This document shows, piece by piece, positions 37,997 to 47,453 of a DNA stretch of 64,000 nt. Both the position numbers and the translations under genes were made by a program. The DNA is taken from positions 1,302,001 through 1,366,000 of the forward strand of contig OY970285.1 in assembly GCA_963716005.1 (NCBI GenBank). The letters run 5' to 3'. Within the stretch, counting starts at the first letter, position 1. Each line of letters begins with the position of its first letter. Source of the stretch: CAVRUF01 sp963716005. Lineage in GTDB: Bacteria; Actinomycetota; Thermoleophilia; Gaiellales; Gaiellaceae. Below the pieces are notes generated by a model. It was not told where the DNA came from, did no database searches, and saw only the letters and a list, made by a program, of their open reading frames with translations.

Positions 37997-38453
37997 ATGA
38001 AGCGTTTCCTCGTCTCCGCACTCGCAATCGCCGCGTTCGCGGCAGCCGCTCCGGCCGGGGCCGCGATCGTCCCCGGCAAGTCGATCGCCGGCGTGAAGCT
38101 GGGGATGACGCAGGCGCAGGTGACCGGCGTGCTCGGCACTCCCGTCGAAGACGACGCACGGGACGAACGAGTTCGGCCCCTACACCGTCTTCAAGTACCG
38201 CCGGCTCTGGGTGACCTTCCAGGGCAACGCGACCGCGACCGCGGTGAAGACCACGCGGAAGGCCGAGCTGACGCCGCACGGCGTCCACGTCGGGTCGACG
38301 CGGGCTCAGCTGAAGGCGGGCGTGACCAAGCTGCACTGCATCGTTCCGAGCCTCTGCCAGAAGGGCAAGGGCGTCCCCGGCTCACGCGTGACCGTGTTCC
38401 GCCTCTACCACGGCAAGGTCACGAGCATCCTCGTCGGCTTCGTCATCGACTAG
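37997..38453 (+). CDS. Secreted SmpA/OmlA-like small protein, frameshifted
   Basis: About 151 residues when joined. The signal peptide is RFLVSALAIAAFAAAAPAGA. It contains GKSIAGVKLGMTQAQVTGVLGTP, the 'GM-T-xx-QV-xx-xLG-P' pattern shared by SmpA/OmlA/BamE-like domains, repeated as HGVHVGSTRAQLKAGV. Two cysteines lie in LHCIVPSLCQK. The frame breaks around 38151-38163. Dropping one base gives a continuous GTNEFGPYTVFKYRRLWVTF. The upstream TAGCCT at 37984 would put transcription start about at the ATG, so it may be leaderless. It overlaps the convergent uvrB end by 11 nt. Confidence 0.6.
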
Positions 38454-40449
38454 CCGGTTCGGCTTCCGCGTCCAGCTCGCGCCGCAGCGCCTTGATCTCG
38501 TCGCGCAGCTTCGCGGCGTACTCGAAGCGCAGCTCCTCGGCGGCGACGAGCATCTCCTCCTCGAGCGTGACCGCGAGCTTCTCGGTCTCCTCGCGCGTCA
38601 TGCCCTCGGTCTTCGGCGCCCGGCGGCGCTTGCCCGGGACGTTCGGCGACTCGAGCGCGAGGAACTCGGCGATGTCGGAGACGCCCTTCACGATCGACTC
38701 GGGCGTGATCCCGTGCTCGGCGTTGTACGCGAGCTGGATGTCGCGGCGGCGGCCCGTCTCGTCGATCGCCCCGCGCATCGCGTCGGTGACCTTGTCCGCG
38801 TACATGAGCACCTTCCCGTTGATGTTGCGCGCCGCGCGCCCGATCGTCTGGATGAGCGCCGTCTTGCCGCGCAGGAAGCCCTCCTTGTCGGCGTCGATGA
38901 TCGCGACCAGCGACACCTCGGGCAGGTCGAGTCCCTCGCGGAGGAGGTTGACACCGACGAGCACGTCGTACTCGCCGAGGCGCAGCTCGCGGATGATCTG
39001 GATCCGCTCCAGCGTGTCGATCTCGGAGTGCAGGTAGCGCGCCTTGAGCCCCGACTCGAGCAGGTAGTCGGTCAGGTCCTCGGCCATCTTCTTCGTCAGC
39101 GTCGTGACGAGCGTGCGCTCCCCCACCTCCTCGCGGCGGCGCACCTCGTTCATGAGGTCGTCGATCTGGTTCAGCGTCGGGCGCAGCTCGATCGGCGGGT
39201 CGACGATCCCCGTCGGGCGGATGATCTGCTCGGCGATCACCGAGGAATGGCCGGTCTCGAACGGGCCCGGCGTCGCGGAGACGAAGACGAGCGTCGGCGT
39301 GCGCTCGAGGAACTCGTCGAAGCGCAGCGGCCGGTTGTCGAGCGCCGACGGGAGCCGGAAGCCGTAGTCGACGAGCGTCTGCTTGCGCGAGCGGTCGCCC
39401 TCGTACATGCCGCCGATCTGCGGGACGGTCTGGTGCGACTCGTCCACGAAGACCACGTAGTCGTCCGGGAAGAAGTCGAGCAGCGTGTTCGGCGGCGAGC
39501 CGGCCGGGCGGTTGTCGAGGATCCGCGAGTAGTTCTCGATCCCGTTGCAGTAGCCGAGCTCGCGGAGCATCTCCATGTCGTACTCGGTGCGCTGCCGGAT
39601 CCGGTGCGACTCGAGCAGCTTGCCCTCCGAGTCGAAGTGCTTCACCTGCTCCTGGAGCTCGTGCTTGATCGCGCCGATCGAGCGCTCGATCGTGTCCTTG
39701 TCGGTCACGTACTGCGTCGCCGGGAAGATCATCAGGTGCTCGAGCTTCGAGTAGATCTCGCCCGAAACCGGGTCGAAGTGCGTGATCTGCTCGACCTCGT
39801 CGCCGAAGAGCGAGATGCGGTAGGCCGACTCCATCGACGCCGGCTGCACCTCGATCACGTCGCCGCGCACGCGGAAGCGGCCGCGGCCGAGGTACGAGTC
39901 GTTGCGCGAGTACTGGATGTCCACGAGCTTGCGCAGGAGCGCGTCGCGGTCGACCTGCTGCTCGAGCCCGAGCAGCACCGTCCTCTTCTCGTAGGCCTCG
40001 GGCGAGCCGATCCCGTAGATGCACGAGACCGAGGCGACGATGACGACGTCGCGGCGGGTCATAAGCGCGCTCGTCGCAGCGTGGCGCAGCCGGTCGATGT
40101 CGTCGTTCACCGACGAGTCCTTCTCGATGTAGAGGTCGGCCTGCGGGACGTAAGCCTCGGGCTGGTAGTAGTCGTAGTAGGAGACGAAGTACTCGACCGC
40201 GTTCTGTGGGAAGAACTCCCGGAACTCGTTGCAAAGCTGCGCGGCCAGCGTCTTGTTGTGGGCGATCACGAGCGCCGGACGCTGGAGCTTCTCGATCGTC
40301 CACGCCATCGCCGCCGTCTTGCCCGTGCCGGTCGCGCCCAGGAGCGTCTGGAACCGGTTGCCCGCCGAGACGGACGCGGTGAGCGAGGCGACGGCCTCCG
40401 GCTGGTCGCCGGTCGGCGAGTACGCGCTGTTGACGTCGAAGGCAGCCAT
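38443..40449 (-). CDS. uvrB: Excinuclease ABC subunit B
   Basis: A 668-residue intact helicase-like subunit of nucleotide excision repair. Walker A is LLGATGTGKTAAMAW. The beta-hairpin region is YFVSYYDYYQPEAYVPQADLYIEKDSSVN. DEAD-like is VFVDESHQTVPQIGGMYEGDR. Later motifs are RPTGIVDPPIELRP, LVGVNLLREGLDLPEVSLV, and QTIGRAARNINGKVLMYAD. The C-terminal UVR domain (LEEEMLVAAEELRFEYAAKLRDEI) contacts UvrC. The ATG at 40449 was chosen because the frame upstream is antisense to the sulfatase gene. The start is divergent from that gene. Confidence 0.97.
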   Translation of the reverse strand: MAAFDVNSAYSPTGDQPEAVASLTASVSAGNRFQTLLGATGTGKTAAMAWTIEKLQRPALVIAHNKTLAAQLCNEFREFFPQNAVEYFVSYYDYYQPEAYVPQADLYIEKDSSVNDDIDRLRHAATSALMTRRDVVIVASVSCIYGIGSPEAYEKRTVLLGLEQQVDRDALLRKLVDIQYSRNDSYLGRGRFRVRGDVIEVQPASMESAYRISLFGDEVEQITHFDPVSGEIYSKLEHLMIFPATQYVTDKDTIERSIGAIKHELQEQVKHFDSEGKLLESHRIRQRTEYDMEMLRELGYCNGIENYSRILDNRPAGSPPNTLLDFFPDDYVVFVDESHQTVPQIGGMYEGDRSRKQTLVDYGFRLPSALDNRPLRFDEFLERTPTLVFVSATPGPFETGHSSVIAEQIIRPTGIVDPPIELRPTLNQIDDLMNEVRRREEVGERTLVTTLTKKMAEDLTDYLLESGLKARYLHSEIDTLERIQIIRELRLGEYDVLVGVNLLREGLDLPEVSLVAIIDADKEGFLRGKTALIQTIGRAARNINGKVLMYADKVTDAMRGAIDETGRRRDIQLAYNAEHGITPESIVKGVSDIAEFLALESPNVPGKRRRAPKTEGMTREETEKLAVTLEEEMLVAAEELRFEYAAKLRDEIKALRRELDAEAEPASR

Positions 40450-40509
40450 CGGGCCATCGTAGCCAGGCGGTTGGGGGGCGACGTGGGCCGATTTCCTCCG
40501 TACACTCGA

Positions 40510-42273
40510 ATGGCTCCTCGTAACGCAATGGGTCGTCGTCTCAGCAGCTTTTTCGGACTTGCGCTCGTCTGCGCCTGCTTTGCGCTGCCCGGAATCGCGA
40601 ACGCGGCGCGGCCGAACATCGTCCTGATCCTCACCGACGACCAGCGCTGGGACACCGTGTCCTCGGTCATGCCGACCGTGCAGAACGAGATCGCGGGGCA
40701 CGGGATCACGTTCACGAACGCGTTCGCCGTCAACCCGCTCTGCTGCCCGAGCCGCGCGACGATCCTCACCGGGCGCTACTCGCACTCGACCGGCGTCTAC
40801 GGGAACAAGCCGCCGTACGGCGGAGTCGGCTGGTTCGACGACTCCTCGACCATCGCCACGTGGCTCGACTCGGCGGGCTACCGCACCGGCTTCATCGGCA
40901 AGTACCTGAACGGCTACGGGAGCAGTTGGCAGCCGCCGTCGATCAACCGCTGGTTCGTCCCGCCGGGCTGGGACCGTTGGATGGGCTTCAACGGCGGCTA
41001 CTACGGAATCCGCGTCGGCGTGAACGGGATGAATGTCTTCTACGGGCCGGAGGAGAGCAACTACTCGACCGACCTGTTCACGCGCGAGGCGGTCAGCTTC
41101 CTCGACGGAACCGGCAACGAGCCGTTCTTCCTCGTCTACGCACCGTACGCACCGCACGCGGCCGCCACTCCTCCGGCGCGCTACCTCGGTGCGCTCGACG
41201 GGATCGCGCCGTTTCGTCCGGCCGCGTTCGGCGAGCCGGACGTGACCGACAAGCCCGACTGGGTGCGAAAGCGCCTGCCGATCACCGCCGAAGCCGAGGA
41301 TGCGATCGACGCGTTCCGCCAGAGCCAGCTCGAGTCGCTGATGGCGGTCGACGACGGCGTCGACGCGATCCTCGACACGCTCGGCGCCTCGGGGAAGCTC
41401 GCGAACACGATGGTCGTCTTCGCCTCCGACAACGGCCTCCTCTGGGGGGAGCACCGCCTCTCGAACCGCAAGGAATCAGCCTACGAGGAGTCGATCCGGC
41501 TGCCGCTCATGATCCGCTACGACGCGCTGCTCGGCGGAGCCGGCACGACCGACAAGCTCGTCGGCAACGTCGACCTCGCCCCGACCTTCGCCGCTCTCGC
41601 CGGAGTCGCGGCCCCCGCGGCGGAGGGCAAGAGCCTCCTGCCGCTCCTCGCCGGCGGAACGCCGCCGTGGCGCACCCGCCTCGTGATCGAGCATCTGCAG
41701 GCGAAGGGCGGCATCTCCGCGGAGGTTCCCACCTACTGCGGCGTGCGCAGCCACCAGTACAAGTACGTCGTCTACGCGACGCACGAGGAGGAGCTCTACG
41801 ACCTCGTCGCCGACCCGGCGGAGCTCGTGAACCGCGCCTCCGATCCTGCGTTGCGCCCGACGAAGCTCGGCCTGCGCGCCGACGTGCACCGGCTCTGCAA
41901 TCCGTCGCCGCCCGGGTTCGACCTCTCCTGGCTCTGCACGGGCGAGCCCGCGCCGGGCGCGACCACGTTCGCGGGGACGGGGGCCGCCGAGACGATCTGC
42001 GGGCGCAAGGCGAGCGAGGTGCTCGACGGTCGAGGCGGGAACGACGTGATCCGCGGCGGTGCCGGCAACGACCGGCTCTTCGGCGGCGCAGGCCCGGACC
42101 GGCTCGACGGCGGGCCCGGCCAGGATCACCTCGACGGCGGGCCGAGCGACGACATCGTCCTTGCGCGCGATCACACCCGCGACCGGATCGTCTGCGGACG
42201 CGGGCACGACCTCGTCCTCGCGGACAAGCGCGACGTCGTCGCGCGCGACTGCGAGCAGGTTCGCCGCCGGTAG
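40510..42273 (+). CDS. Secreted FGly-type sulfatase with C-terminal hemolysin-type repeats
   Basis: About 587 residues. A signal peptide (ending PGIANAA) leads to a sulfatase domain beginning RPNIVLILTDDQRWD (metal Asp pair). The formylglycine signature is NPLCCPSRATILTGR, where the Cys of C-x-P-S-R is converted to FGly. FASDNGLLWGEHR supplies further metal and sulfate ligands. The C-terminal 100 residues contain Ca-binding nonapeptide-like repeats (GRGGNDVIRGGAGNDRLFGGAGPDRLDGG, shown in two parts: GRGGNDVI and GGAGNDRLFGG). Starts at 40510 or 40528 are both possible. TACACT at 40501-40506 is a likely -10 box. Confidence 0.88.
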   Translation: MAPRNAMGRRLSSFFGLALVCACFALPGIANAARPNIVLILTDDQRWDTVSSVMPTVQNEIAGHGITFTNAFAVNPLCCPSRATILTGRYSHSTGVYGNKPPYGGVGWFDDSSTIATWLDSAGYRTGFIGKYLNGYGSSWQPPSINRWFVPPGWDRWMGFNGGYYGIRVGVNGMNVFYGPEESNYSTDLFTREAVSFLDGTGNEPFFLVYAPYAPHAAATPPARYLGALDGIAPFRPAAFGEPDVTDKPDWVRKRLPITAEAEDAIDAFRQSQLESLMAVDDGVDAILDTLGASGKLANTMVVFASDNGLLWGEHRLSNRKESAYEESIRLPLMIRYDALLGGAGTTDKLVGNVDLAPTFAALAGVAAPAAEGKSLLPLLAGGTPPWRTRLVIEHLQAKGGISAEVPTYCGVRSHQYKYVVYATHEEELYDLVADPAELVNRASDPALRPTKLGLRADVHRLCNPSPPGFDLSWLCTGEPAPGATTFAGTGAAETICGRKASEVLDGRGGNDVIRGGAGNDRLFGGAGPDRLDGGPGQDHLDGGPSDDIVLARDHTRDRIVCGRGHDLVLADKRDVVARDCEQVRRR

Positions 42274-42292
42274 GCGCTAGCCCCAGGCGAAC
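42259..42292. terminator. Hairpin between convergent sulfatase genes
   Basis: GTTCGCC (42259-42265) pairs perfectly with GGCGAAC (42286-42292) around a 20-nt loop that itself contains GGCGCTAGCC. It spans both stop codons of the convergent genes, so it can serve both strands. Confidence 0.45.
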
Positions 42293-44784
42293 TCGGTGGA
42301 GCGATCGAGCTCGGCCGCGCGGTCGCCGCTCAACGCGAACACCCTGACCACGTGGCCCTTCCCCTCCGGGGGCAGGACGCTCGCGGGCAGGTTGAAGGCG
42401 AACCCCGAGTCGGCGACCCCTCGGTGCTTCTCGGGCTCGGGGGATCGAAGGGACTCGCCGCGCGCGACGTAGACGAGCTGCCCGTCGGCGAACACGGCGA
42501 CCGCGTCGACCGGCCGGCGACGCTTTTCGTCGACCGCCCAGCCCTCGAACGTGTACCGATCGGTCAGGGAGCTCGTGCCGACCGTGCCGACGATTTCCGC
42601 GGGAGCGAGCTGGAGCGTCTTTCCGTCGACGCGCCGGACCGCGTCCCCGTCGAGCACGAGGGACGGCGTCACCGAGGCGATTCGTGCGAGTGCCCCGTCC
42701 GCGCCGACGACCAGGATCTCGACCTCGTTCTCTCCCGCCACGAGCGAGCTCTCCGGCACGAAGACCGCCAGGCGGGTCTCGCCGCCGCTCGCCTTGTACG
42801 TCTTCGTCGTCGCGACGACGCTCCCGTTCACGGCGACCGCCAGATCCGTCCCGCTGTCGACCCCGGAGACCCGGCCTGTGATCCACGCGGGCGAGAGCTG
42901 CCCCTCCGGGTCGTAGTCGGCGAGGACCACGCGGCCGTCGAGCTCGACGCGCGCCTCGCCCGCGCTGCCGACGTTCAGCGATTCGAGCGGCTTTCCGACC
43001 AGGTCGCTCCTGGGTCCGGCCAGGTAGATCTCGTCCCAGCCGCCGCTTCCGAAGAGGCCCGTCCAGTGAGCAGCGGAGGCGTCGCGGTCGGTGAGCAGCC
43101 GTGAAAGCGGCGCCTCGAACTTCGCGCCTGCCTTCCCCTGGATCCGCACGACGCCGTCCGCCTCCGGCTCGCCCTCGACGAGTGAACGTCCGTCCATCGG
43201 CTCGGGAACGCTGATCCCGAGCACGTCGGTGATCGTCGGGAGCACGTCGATCGCCCGCACGAACCCGTCCTGGACGCCGCCCTCCGTCTGCTCCGGGAGC
43301 TTGACGAACAACGGCACGAACGCGAGGTCGTGCATCGTCTCGGCGGTCGCGTCCCTGCGCGGCAGGCCGGGCGTGAAGCTCACGCCGTGGTCCGCCATGA
43401 CGACCACGAGCGCCTTGTCGTAGAGCCCGGTCTTGTGCAGGCGCCGAAGGACGACCCCGAGCACCTGGTCGGTGTAGCCGACCTGGAGGAGATACCGCTG
43501 GTATCCCTGCTCGACCAGGAAGGGGTCGTTCGCCCAGGTCCGGTCGTCGAGGCCGGGGATGACCCGCGTGTCCCCGACGTAGTGCTTGCCCGACGGCAGG
43601 TAGCGCCACGGGATGTGCGGGATCTGCACGTGCAGGTAGTGCAGCGACCGCGGCTGCGATCCCGACATCGACCGCACCGAGCCGCAGATCGGCGCGCACT
43701 CGCTCACCGCGGCTTTGGCCCGGCCTTTTCCGGTGGCGACGCGCAGTCCCCCGAAGTCCCGCCAGGTCTGGTCCACCGGCGGAAGGCCGAGGGCCAGCGA
43801 GTGCGGCAGGAGGACGTGGAGGTACACGAGGCCCGTATCCGACGCGAGCGACGACAGGCGGTCGCCGACCGGCTCCACCACGGTCGGCTTGCAGAGGTCG
43901 ACGGGACAGAGGTGCGTGAGCGACTCGTGCACGCGCAGGCGGTAGCCGTTGCCGAGCAGGGTGAAGAGGTTCTGCCGGTGGTTCGCGTAGATCGGCAGCT
44001 CGCTCTGCTTCGGCAGCTTCCCGGTGAGGGCCGAGGGAACCGCGTGCTCGGTGAACGCATGGACGGTCGTCGCCTGCCGGTAGAAGGTCGCGTCCCCTGC
44101 GAGCTCGGTGAAGTTGGGGAAGCGCTCCGCATTGATCCGGCCGTCGGCACCGAGGAGTCCGGCCGTGCTCAGCTCGTCGAACATGACGAACACGACGGGG
44201 GTGTTGGAATCGACGGCCGCGGCCTCGACCGGCGTCTCGTCGACGTGGAGCAGCGCCGTGACCGGCGAGTTGAAGAGGAAGAGCGCCGCGAAGATGAACG
44301 GCGCCGGCAGGAGAATCGTGAGGAACGACCGAACGGGCGCCAGACGGACGTAGGCGAAGGCGGCCGCGGCCCCTCCGAGACAGGCGGCGACGACCAGCGA
44401 CGTGCCCGCGTTCTCGGCGATGCGCTTCGCTCCAAGGAGCAAGATCATCGCGGAGAGCCCGGCGACGAAGAGCACGTGGACTACCCACCAGACGCGCTCG
44501 CCGACGATCGCGACGAGCCACTCGATCACGAGGAGCACGGCCGGCGGCAGCAGCAGGATCGCGAGTGCGAACACGACGATGTCGGACGGCGTCGAGCCGC
44601 GCACCGCGAAGAATTCGGCGTTCTTGGAGAAGAGGTAGTAGAGCGGCTGCGCGACCGCGAACGCCGACAGGACGACGATGTGAGCCGCGGGCGTCAGGAG
44701 CTTGCGCGGGCGCGCGCGCGGGCCGACCAGCCTGCGCAGCGCGCCTCCTCCCCTCGTCGTTCCCGTGCTCTCCGCACTCGCCAT
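42277..44784 (-). CDS. Membrane-bound sulfatase/phosphatase-superfamily protein
   Basis: 835 residues. The N-terminal part (about 30-180) holds four or five transmembrane helices. Residues about 195-620 form an alkaline-phosphatase/sulfatase-fold domain: TPVVFVMFDELSTAGLLG, YRQATTVHAFTEHAVPSALTG, PHIPWRYLPSG, and VVVMADHGVSFTPG (metal-binding DHG). The C-x-P-S-R formylglycine motif is absent, since the equivalent part reads HAVPSALTG, so it is probably not a true sulfatase. A beta-rich C-terminal region follows. LtaS-like or phosphoethanolamine-transferase-like membrane layouts are comparable, but the substrate is unknown. Confidence 0.75.
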   Translation of the reverse strand: MASAESTGTTRGGGALRRLVGPRARPRKLLTPAAHIVVLSAFAVAQPLYYLFSKNAEFFAVRGSTPSDIVVFALAILLLPPAVLLVIEWLVAIVGERVWWVVHVLFVAGLSAMILLLGAKRIAENAGTSLVVAACLGGAAAAFAYVRLAPVRSFLTILLPAPFIFAALFLFNSPVTALLHVDETPVEAAAVDSNTPVVFVMFDELSTAGLLGADGRINAERFPNFTELAGDATFYRQATTVHAFTEHAVPSALTGKLPKQSELPIYANHRQNLFTLLGNGYRLRVHESLTHLCPVDLCKPTVVEPVGDRLSSLASDTGLVYLHVLLPHSLALGLPPVDQTWRDFGGLRVATGKGRAKAAVSECAPICGSVRSMSGSQPRSLHYLHVQIPHIPWRYLPSGKHYVGDTRVIPGLDDRTWANDPFLVEQGYQRYLLQVGYTDQVLGVVLRRLHKTGLYDKALVVVMADHGVSFTPGLPRRDATAETMHDLAFVPLFVKLPEQTEGGVQDGFVRAIDVLPTITDVLGISVPEPMDGRSLVEGEPEADGVVRIQGKAGAKFEAPLSRLLTDRDASAAHWTGLFGSGGWDEIYLAGPRSDLVGKPLESLNVGSAGEARVELDGRVVLADYDPEGQLSPAWITGRVSGVDSGTDLAVAVNGSVVATTKTYKASGGETRLAVFVPESSLVAGENEVEILVVGADGALARIASVTPSLVLDGDAVRRVDGKTLQLAPAEIVGTVGTSSLTDRYTFEGWAVDEKRRRPVDAVAVFADGQLVYVARGESLRSPEPEKHRGVADSGFAFNLPASVLPPEGKGHVVRVFALSGDRAAELDRSTEFAWG

Positions 44785-44862
44785 CGTCGGCCTGCGCCCC
44801 TTCTCAGTCGGTCGCTGAAGCGGCGTTCGAGGTTACTGCGATTTCCGCCGCGGAGCGAGCGG

Positions 44863-45411
44863 TCAAGGCCGGAGCTCGTCGTCGTACGCGCGCCGATAGA
44901 CATCGCGCAGCTCGAGTACGTCGTCCACGTACTCCTCCGTCTCGGGGAAGGCGATCCCCTCGTCGTTTTCGATCCACTCGTCCACGTTGGTCTGCCCGGC
45001 GTTGTAGGCGGCGAGCGCAAGCCGCTCGTCGTGGTACTTGCGGATCAGCCGGCGGAGGTAGAACGACCCGTAGCGCACGTTGATCTCGGGGTCGTAGAGA
45101 TCCTCGACGACGAACTCGTTGCCGCCCGTGTGGACGGCGATCCCGCGCGCCGTGTCCGGCAGGAGCTGCATCAGCCCGATCGCGCCGGACGGCGACTCGG
45201 CCTTCGGGTCGAACTTGCTCTCGCGGTAGATGACGGCGGCCAGGAGGGCCGGGTCGAGGTCGTAGTTCTCGGCGTGCCCGACGACGATGTGCTCGTACCG
45301 GAGCGGGTAGCGCAGCTGCGCGTACCAGGTCGGCTTGGTCTTCTCCAGGTAGAGAACCGAGCCGGCCGCGAGCACGAGCAGCGCGGCGACGGCTGCGACG
45401 ATCTTCGTCAT
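44863..45411 (-). CDS. Lytic transglycosylase, SLT domain
   Basis: 182 residues. An N-terminal membrane anchor (IVAAVAALLVLAAGSVLYL) leads to a Slt-type domain. The catalytic Glu lies in AAVIYRESKFDPKAESPSGAIGLMQLLPDTA, followed by DPEINVRYGSFYLRRL and LALAAYNAG. It cleaves the MurNAc-GlcNAc bond of peptidoglycan to give the 1,6-anhydro product. The ATG overlaps the coaE stop by 4 nt (ATGA), a common actinobacterial pairing. It lies upstream of the membrane sulfatase-like gene on the same strand. Confidence 0.9.
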   Translation of the reverse strand: MTKIVAAVAALLVLAAGSVLYLEKTKPTWYAQLRYPLRYEHIVVGHAENYDLDPALLAAVIYRESKFDPKAESPSGAIGLMQLLPDTARGIAVHTGGNEFVVEDLYDPEINVRYGSFYLRRLIRKYHDERLALAAYNAGQTNVDEWIENDEGIAFPETEEYVDDVLELRDVYRRAYDDELRP

Positions 45412-45989
45412 TCCTTCTCGGTCAGCCTGCGGATCACGTCGGACGCGGACGCGTCGAGGTGGTCGAGCGAGCCGCCGTTCTCGATCACGAAGTCGGCGCG
45501 CGCGATCTTCTCCTCCTCGGGGATGAGCCGCTCCTCGCGGTCCGAGACCGACCGTCCCAGCCGAGCGGCGCGCACCTCGGGCGAAGCGGTCACGACCACC
45601 ACCGCGTCGAACTGCTTGTCCCCGCCGACCTCGTAGAGGAGCGGCACCTCGGTCACGCACACGGCGGGAGGATCGTCCAGTCCGGCCAGCTCCTCGCGCC
45701 AGGCGAGGTACGTCCCGACGACGGGCGGGTGGAGCAGCCCTTCGAGCCACTGGAGCGCCTCGCGGTCGTGGAAGACGCGCTCGGCCACCCGGCCGCGGTT
45801 GATCTCGCCGTCGTCGCCGAGCACGTTCGGCCCGAGCCGATCGACGATCGCCGTCTTCACCGCCTCGTTCTCGCGGAGCAGCCGGTGGACGATCTCGTCG
45901 CTCGAGATCGTGGCCGCGCCCTGCCGCGCGAACGCGTGCAGCAATTCGCTCTTCCCCGCGCCGATCGCCCCTGTGATTGCGACTGCGAC
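45408..45989 (-). CDS. coaE: Dephospho-CoA kinase, start codon not identifiable
   Basis: About 193 residues. It phosphorylates dephospho-CoA in the last step of CoA synthesis. The P-loop AVAITGAIGAGKSELLHAF is at the N-terminus, followed by ISSDEIVHRLL, HPPVVGTYLAWREE, VCVTEVPLLYE and FDAVVVVTASPEVRAARL. The first ATG/GTG/TTG in frame (TTG 45944) lies after the P-loop, so it cannot be the start. Translation must begin near 45989-46020, where only GTC, ACG or ATC codons occur in frame. A base error or a rare start codon is likely. It follows rpsA immediately. Confidence 0.88.
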   Translation of the reverse strand, partial: VAVAITGAIGAGKSELLHAFARQGAATISSDEIVHRLLRENEAVKTAIVDRLGPNVLGDDGEINRGRVAERVFHDREALQWLEGLLHPPVVGTYLAWREELAGLDDPPAVCVTEVPLLYEVGGDKQFDAVVVVTASPEVRAARLGRSVSDREERLIPEEEKIARADFVIENGGSLDHLDASASDVIRRLTEKE

Positions 45990-46005
45990 GGGGCGCCGGG
46001 ACGTG

Positions 46006-47425
46006 CTAGCTGGGATCGTCCTCGCCCTCGGCGGGCTCGGCGGCGGGCTCTTCGGCGATCGCTTCGGCTTCCGCCTCGACCTCGGCCTTCGAGGTCGGCT
46101 TCGACTTCGTCCTCGACGGCGGCTTCGGCTTCGACAACCGCTTCGGCTTCGGGCTCGGCTTCAGCCTCGACCTCGGCTGCGACTTCCGCTTCGAGCTCGG
46201 CCTCGATCTCGGCGGGGCCCTCGGCCTCTGCCTCGATCGAAGCCTCGGCCTCGGCCGGCTGGTCGCCGTCGGTCGACTCGGTCGAGTAGACGGTCTCCTC
46301 GCCACCCTCCTCGAGCCGCTTCAGCGAGAGCGAGAGGCGCCGGCGCTCGGCGTCCATCTCGATGATCTGGGCCTTCACGGTGTCGCCCTGGTTCACGATC
46401 TCGCGCGGGTTCTCGACGTGGTGGTTCGCAAGCTCGGAGATGTGCACGAGGCCCTCGACGCCCGGGAGGATCTCGACGAAGGCGCCGAACGTGACCACCT
46501 TGGTCACGCGCCCCTCGACGACGTCGTTCTCGGAGTACGCGTCGACGACCTGCTGCCACGGGTCGCTCTGGGTCTGCTTCAGCCCGAGCGAGATGCGCTG
46601 CCGGTCGCGGTCGATGTCGAGCACCTTGACCTCGACCTCCTGGCCGATGTCGAGCACCTCGGACGGATGGTTCACGTGGCTCCAGGAAAGCTCGGAGATG
46701 TGGATGAGGCCGTCGATCCCGTCGAGGTCGACGAACGCGCCGAAGTCGACGATGTTCGAGATCGTGCCGGTGACGACGTCGCCGGGCGAAAGACGGTCGA
46801 GGATCGCCTGGCGGGCGTCCTTGCGCTCCTCCTCGAGCACGGCGCGCCGCGACAGCACCACGTTGTTGCGGCTGCGGTTGAGCTCGATCACCTTGGAGCG
46901 AAGCGTCTTGCCGAGGAACTCGTCGAGATCCTGGACGCGGCGGATGTCGACGAGCGAGGCGGGCAGGAAGCCGCGCACGCCGAGGTCGAGGATGAGACCG
47001 CCCTTGACGACCTCGATCACGATGCCCTCGACGGGCTCGCCGGTCTCGGCGGCGCCCTCGATCTTCTTCCACGCCATCTCGAAGCGCGCGCGCTTCTTCG
47101 ACAGGATCAGGCGCCCTTCGGCGTCCTCCTTCGTGAGCACGAGCGCGTCGATCTGGTCGCCGAGCGAGACCTCGTCGGCCGGATCGACCGAACGGCGGAT
47201 CGAAAGCTCGGAAACCGGGATGACGCCTTCGGACTTGTAGCCGATGTCGACGAGCACCTCGTCCTTGTCCACGCGGACGACGGTGCCGCTGACGACCTCT
47301 CCCTCGTTGATGATGGGAAAGGTCGAGTCGTAATCCGGAATGCGCTCGCCATCCGGACCGGTAATCCAGAAATCTTCCTCAGACTTTGTGTGGTCTGCTT
47401 CTATAACCGTCTCGCTCTGCGTCAC
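46006..47425 (-). CDS. rpsA: Ribosomal protein bS1, frameshift in acidic tail
   Basis: About 472 residues when joined. It has four S1 RNA-binding domains, starting near residues 32, 115, 200 and 287: GEVVSGTVVRVDKDEVLVDIG, GEPVEGIVIEVVKGGLILDLG, GDVVTGTISNIVDFGAFVDLD and NDVVEGRVTKVVTFGAFVEI (each cited in part). A Glu/Ala-rich tail follows. GTG 47425 was chosen from MTQSET-type S1 starts. The frame breaks at 46084-46087 (AAGGCC). Dropping one base continues EVEAEAEAIAEEPA to the stop at 46006. No Shine-Dalgarno is visible, and a TATACT box sits 11 nt upstream, so the mRNA may be nearly leaderless. Confidence 0.92.
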
Positions 47426-47436
47426 GTGAGCGGGGA

Positions 47437-47442
47437 AGTATA
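47437..47442 (-). promoter_or_regulatory. Candidate -10 box of rpsA
   Basis: TATACT on the minus strand ends 11 nt before the GTG of rpsA, which would give a 5' leader of about 5 nt. This agrees with the lack of a ribosome binding site there. No convincing -35 element was found. The box lies at the 5' edge of the divergent beta-propeller gene. Confidence 0.35.
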
Positions 47443-47453
47443 GCCAGGAAACC

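Noticed and set aside
38713..40509. Very long open frame antisense to uvrB, continuous with the sulfatase gene
   Set aside because: It is a high-GC antisense shadow: its translation is rich in Arg, Asp and Glu without motifs, while uvrB on the other strand is intact. Only the part from 40510 is real.
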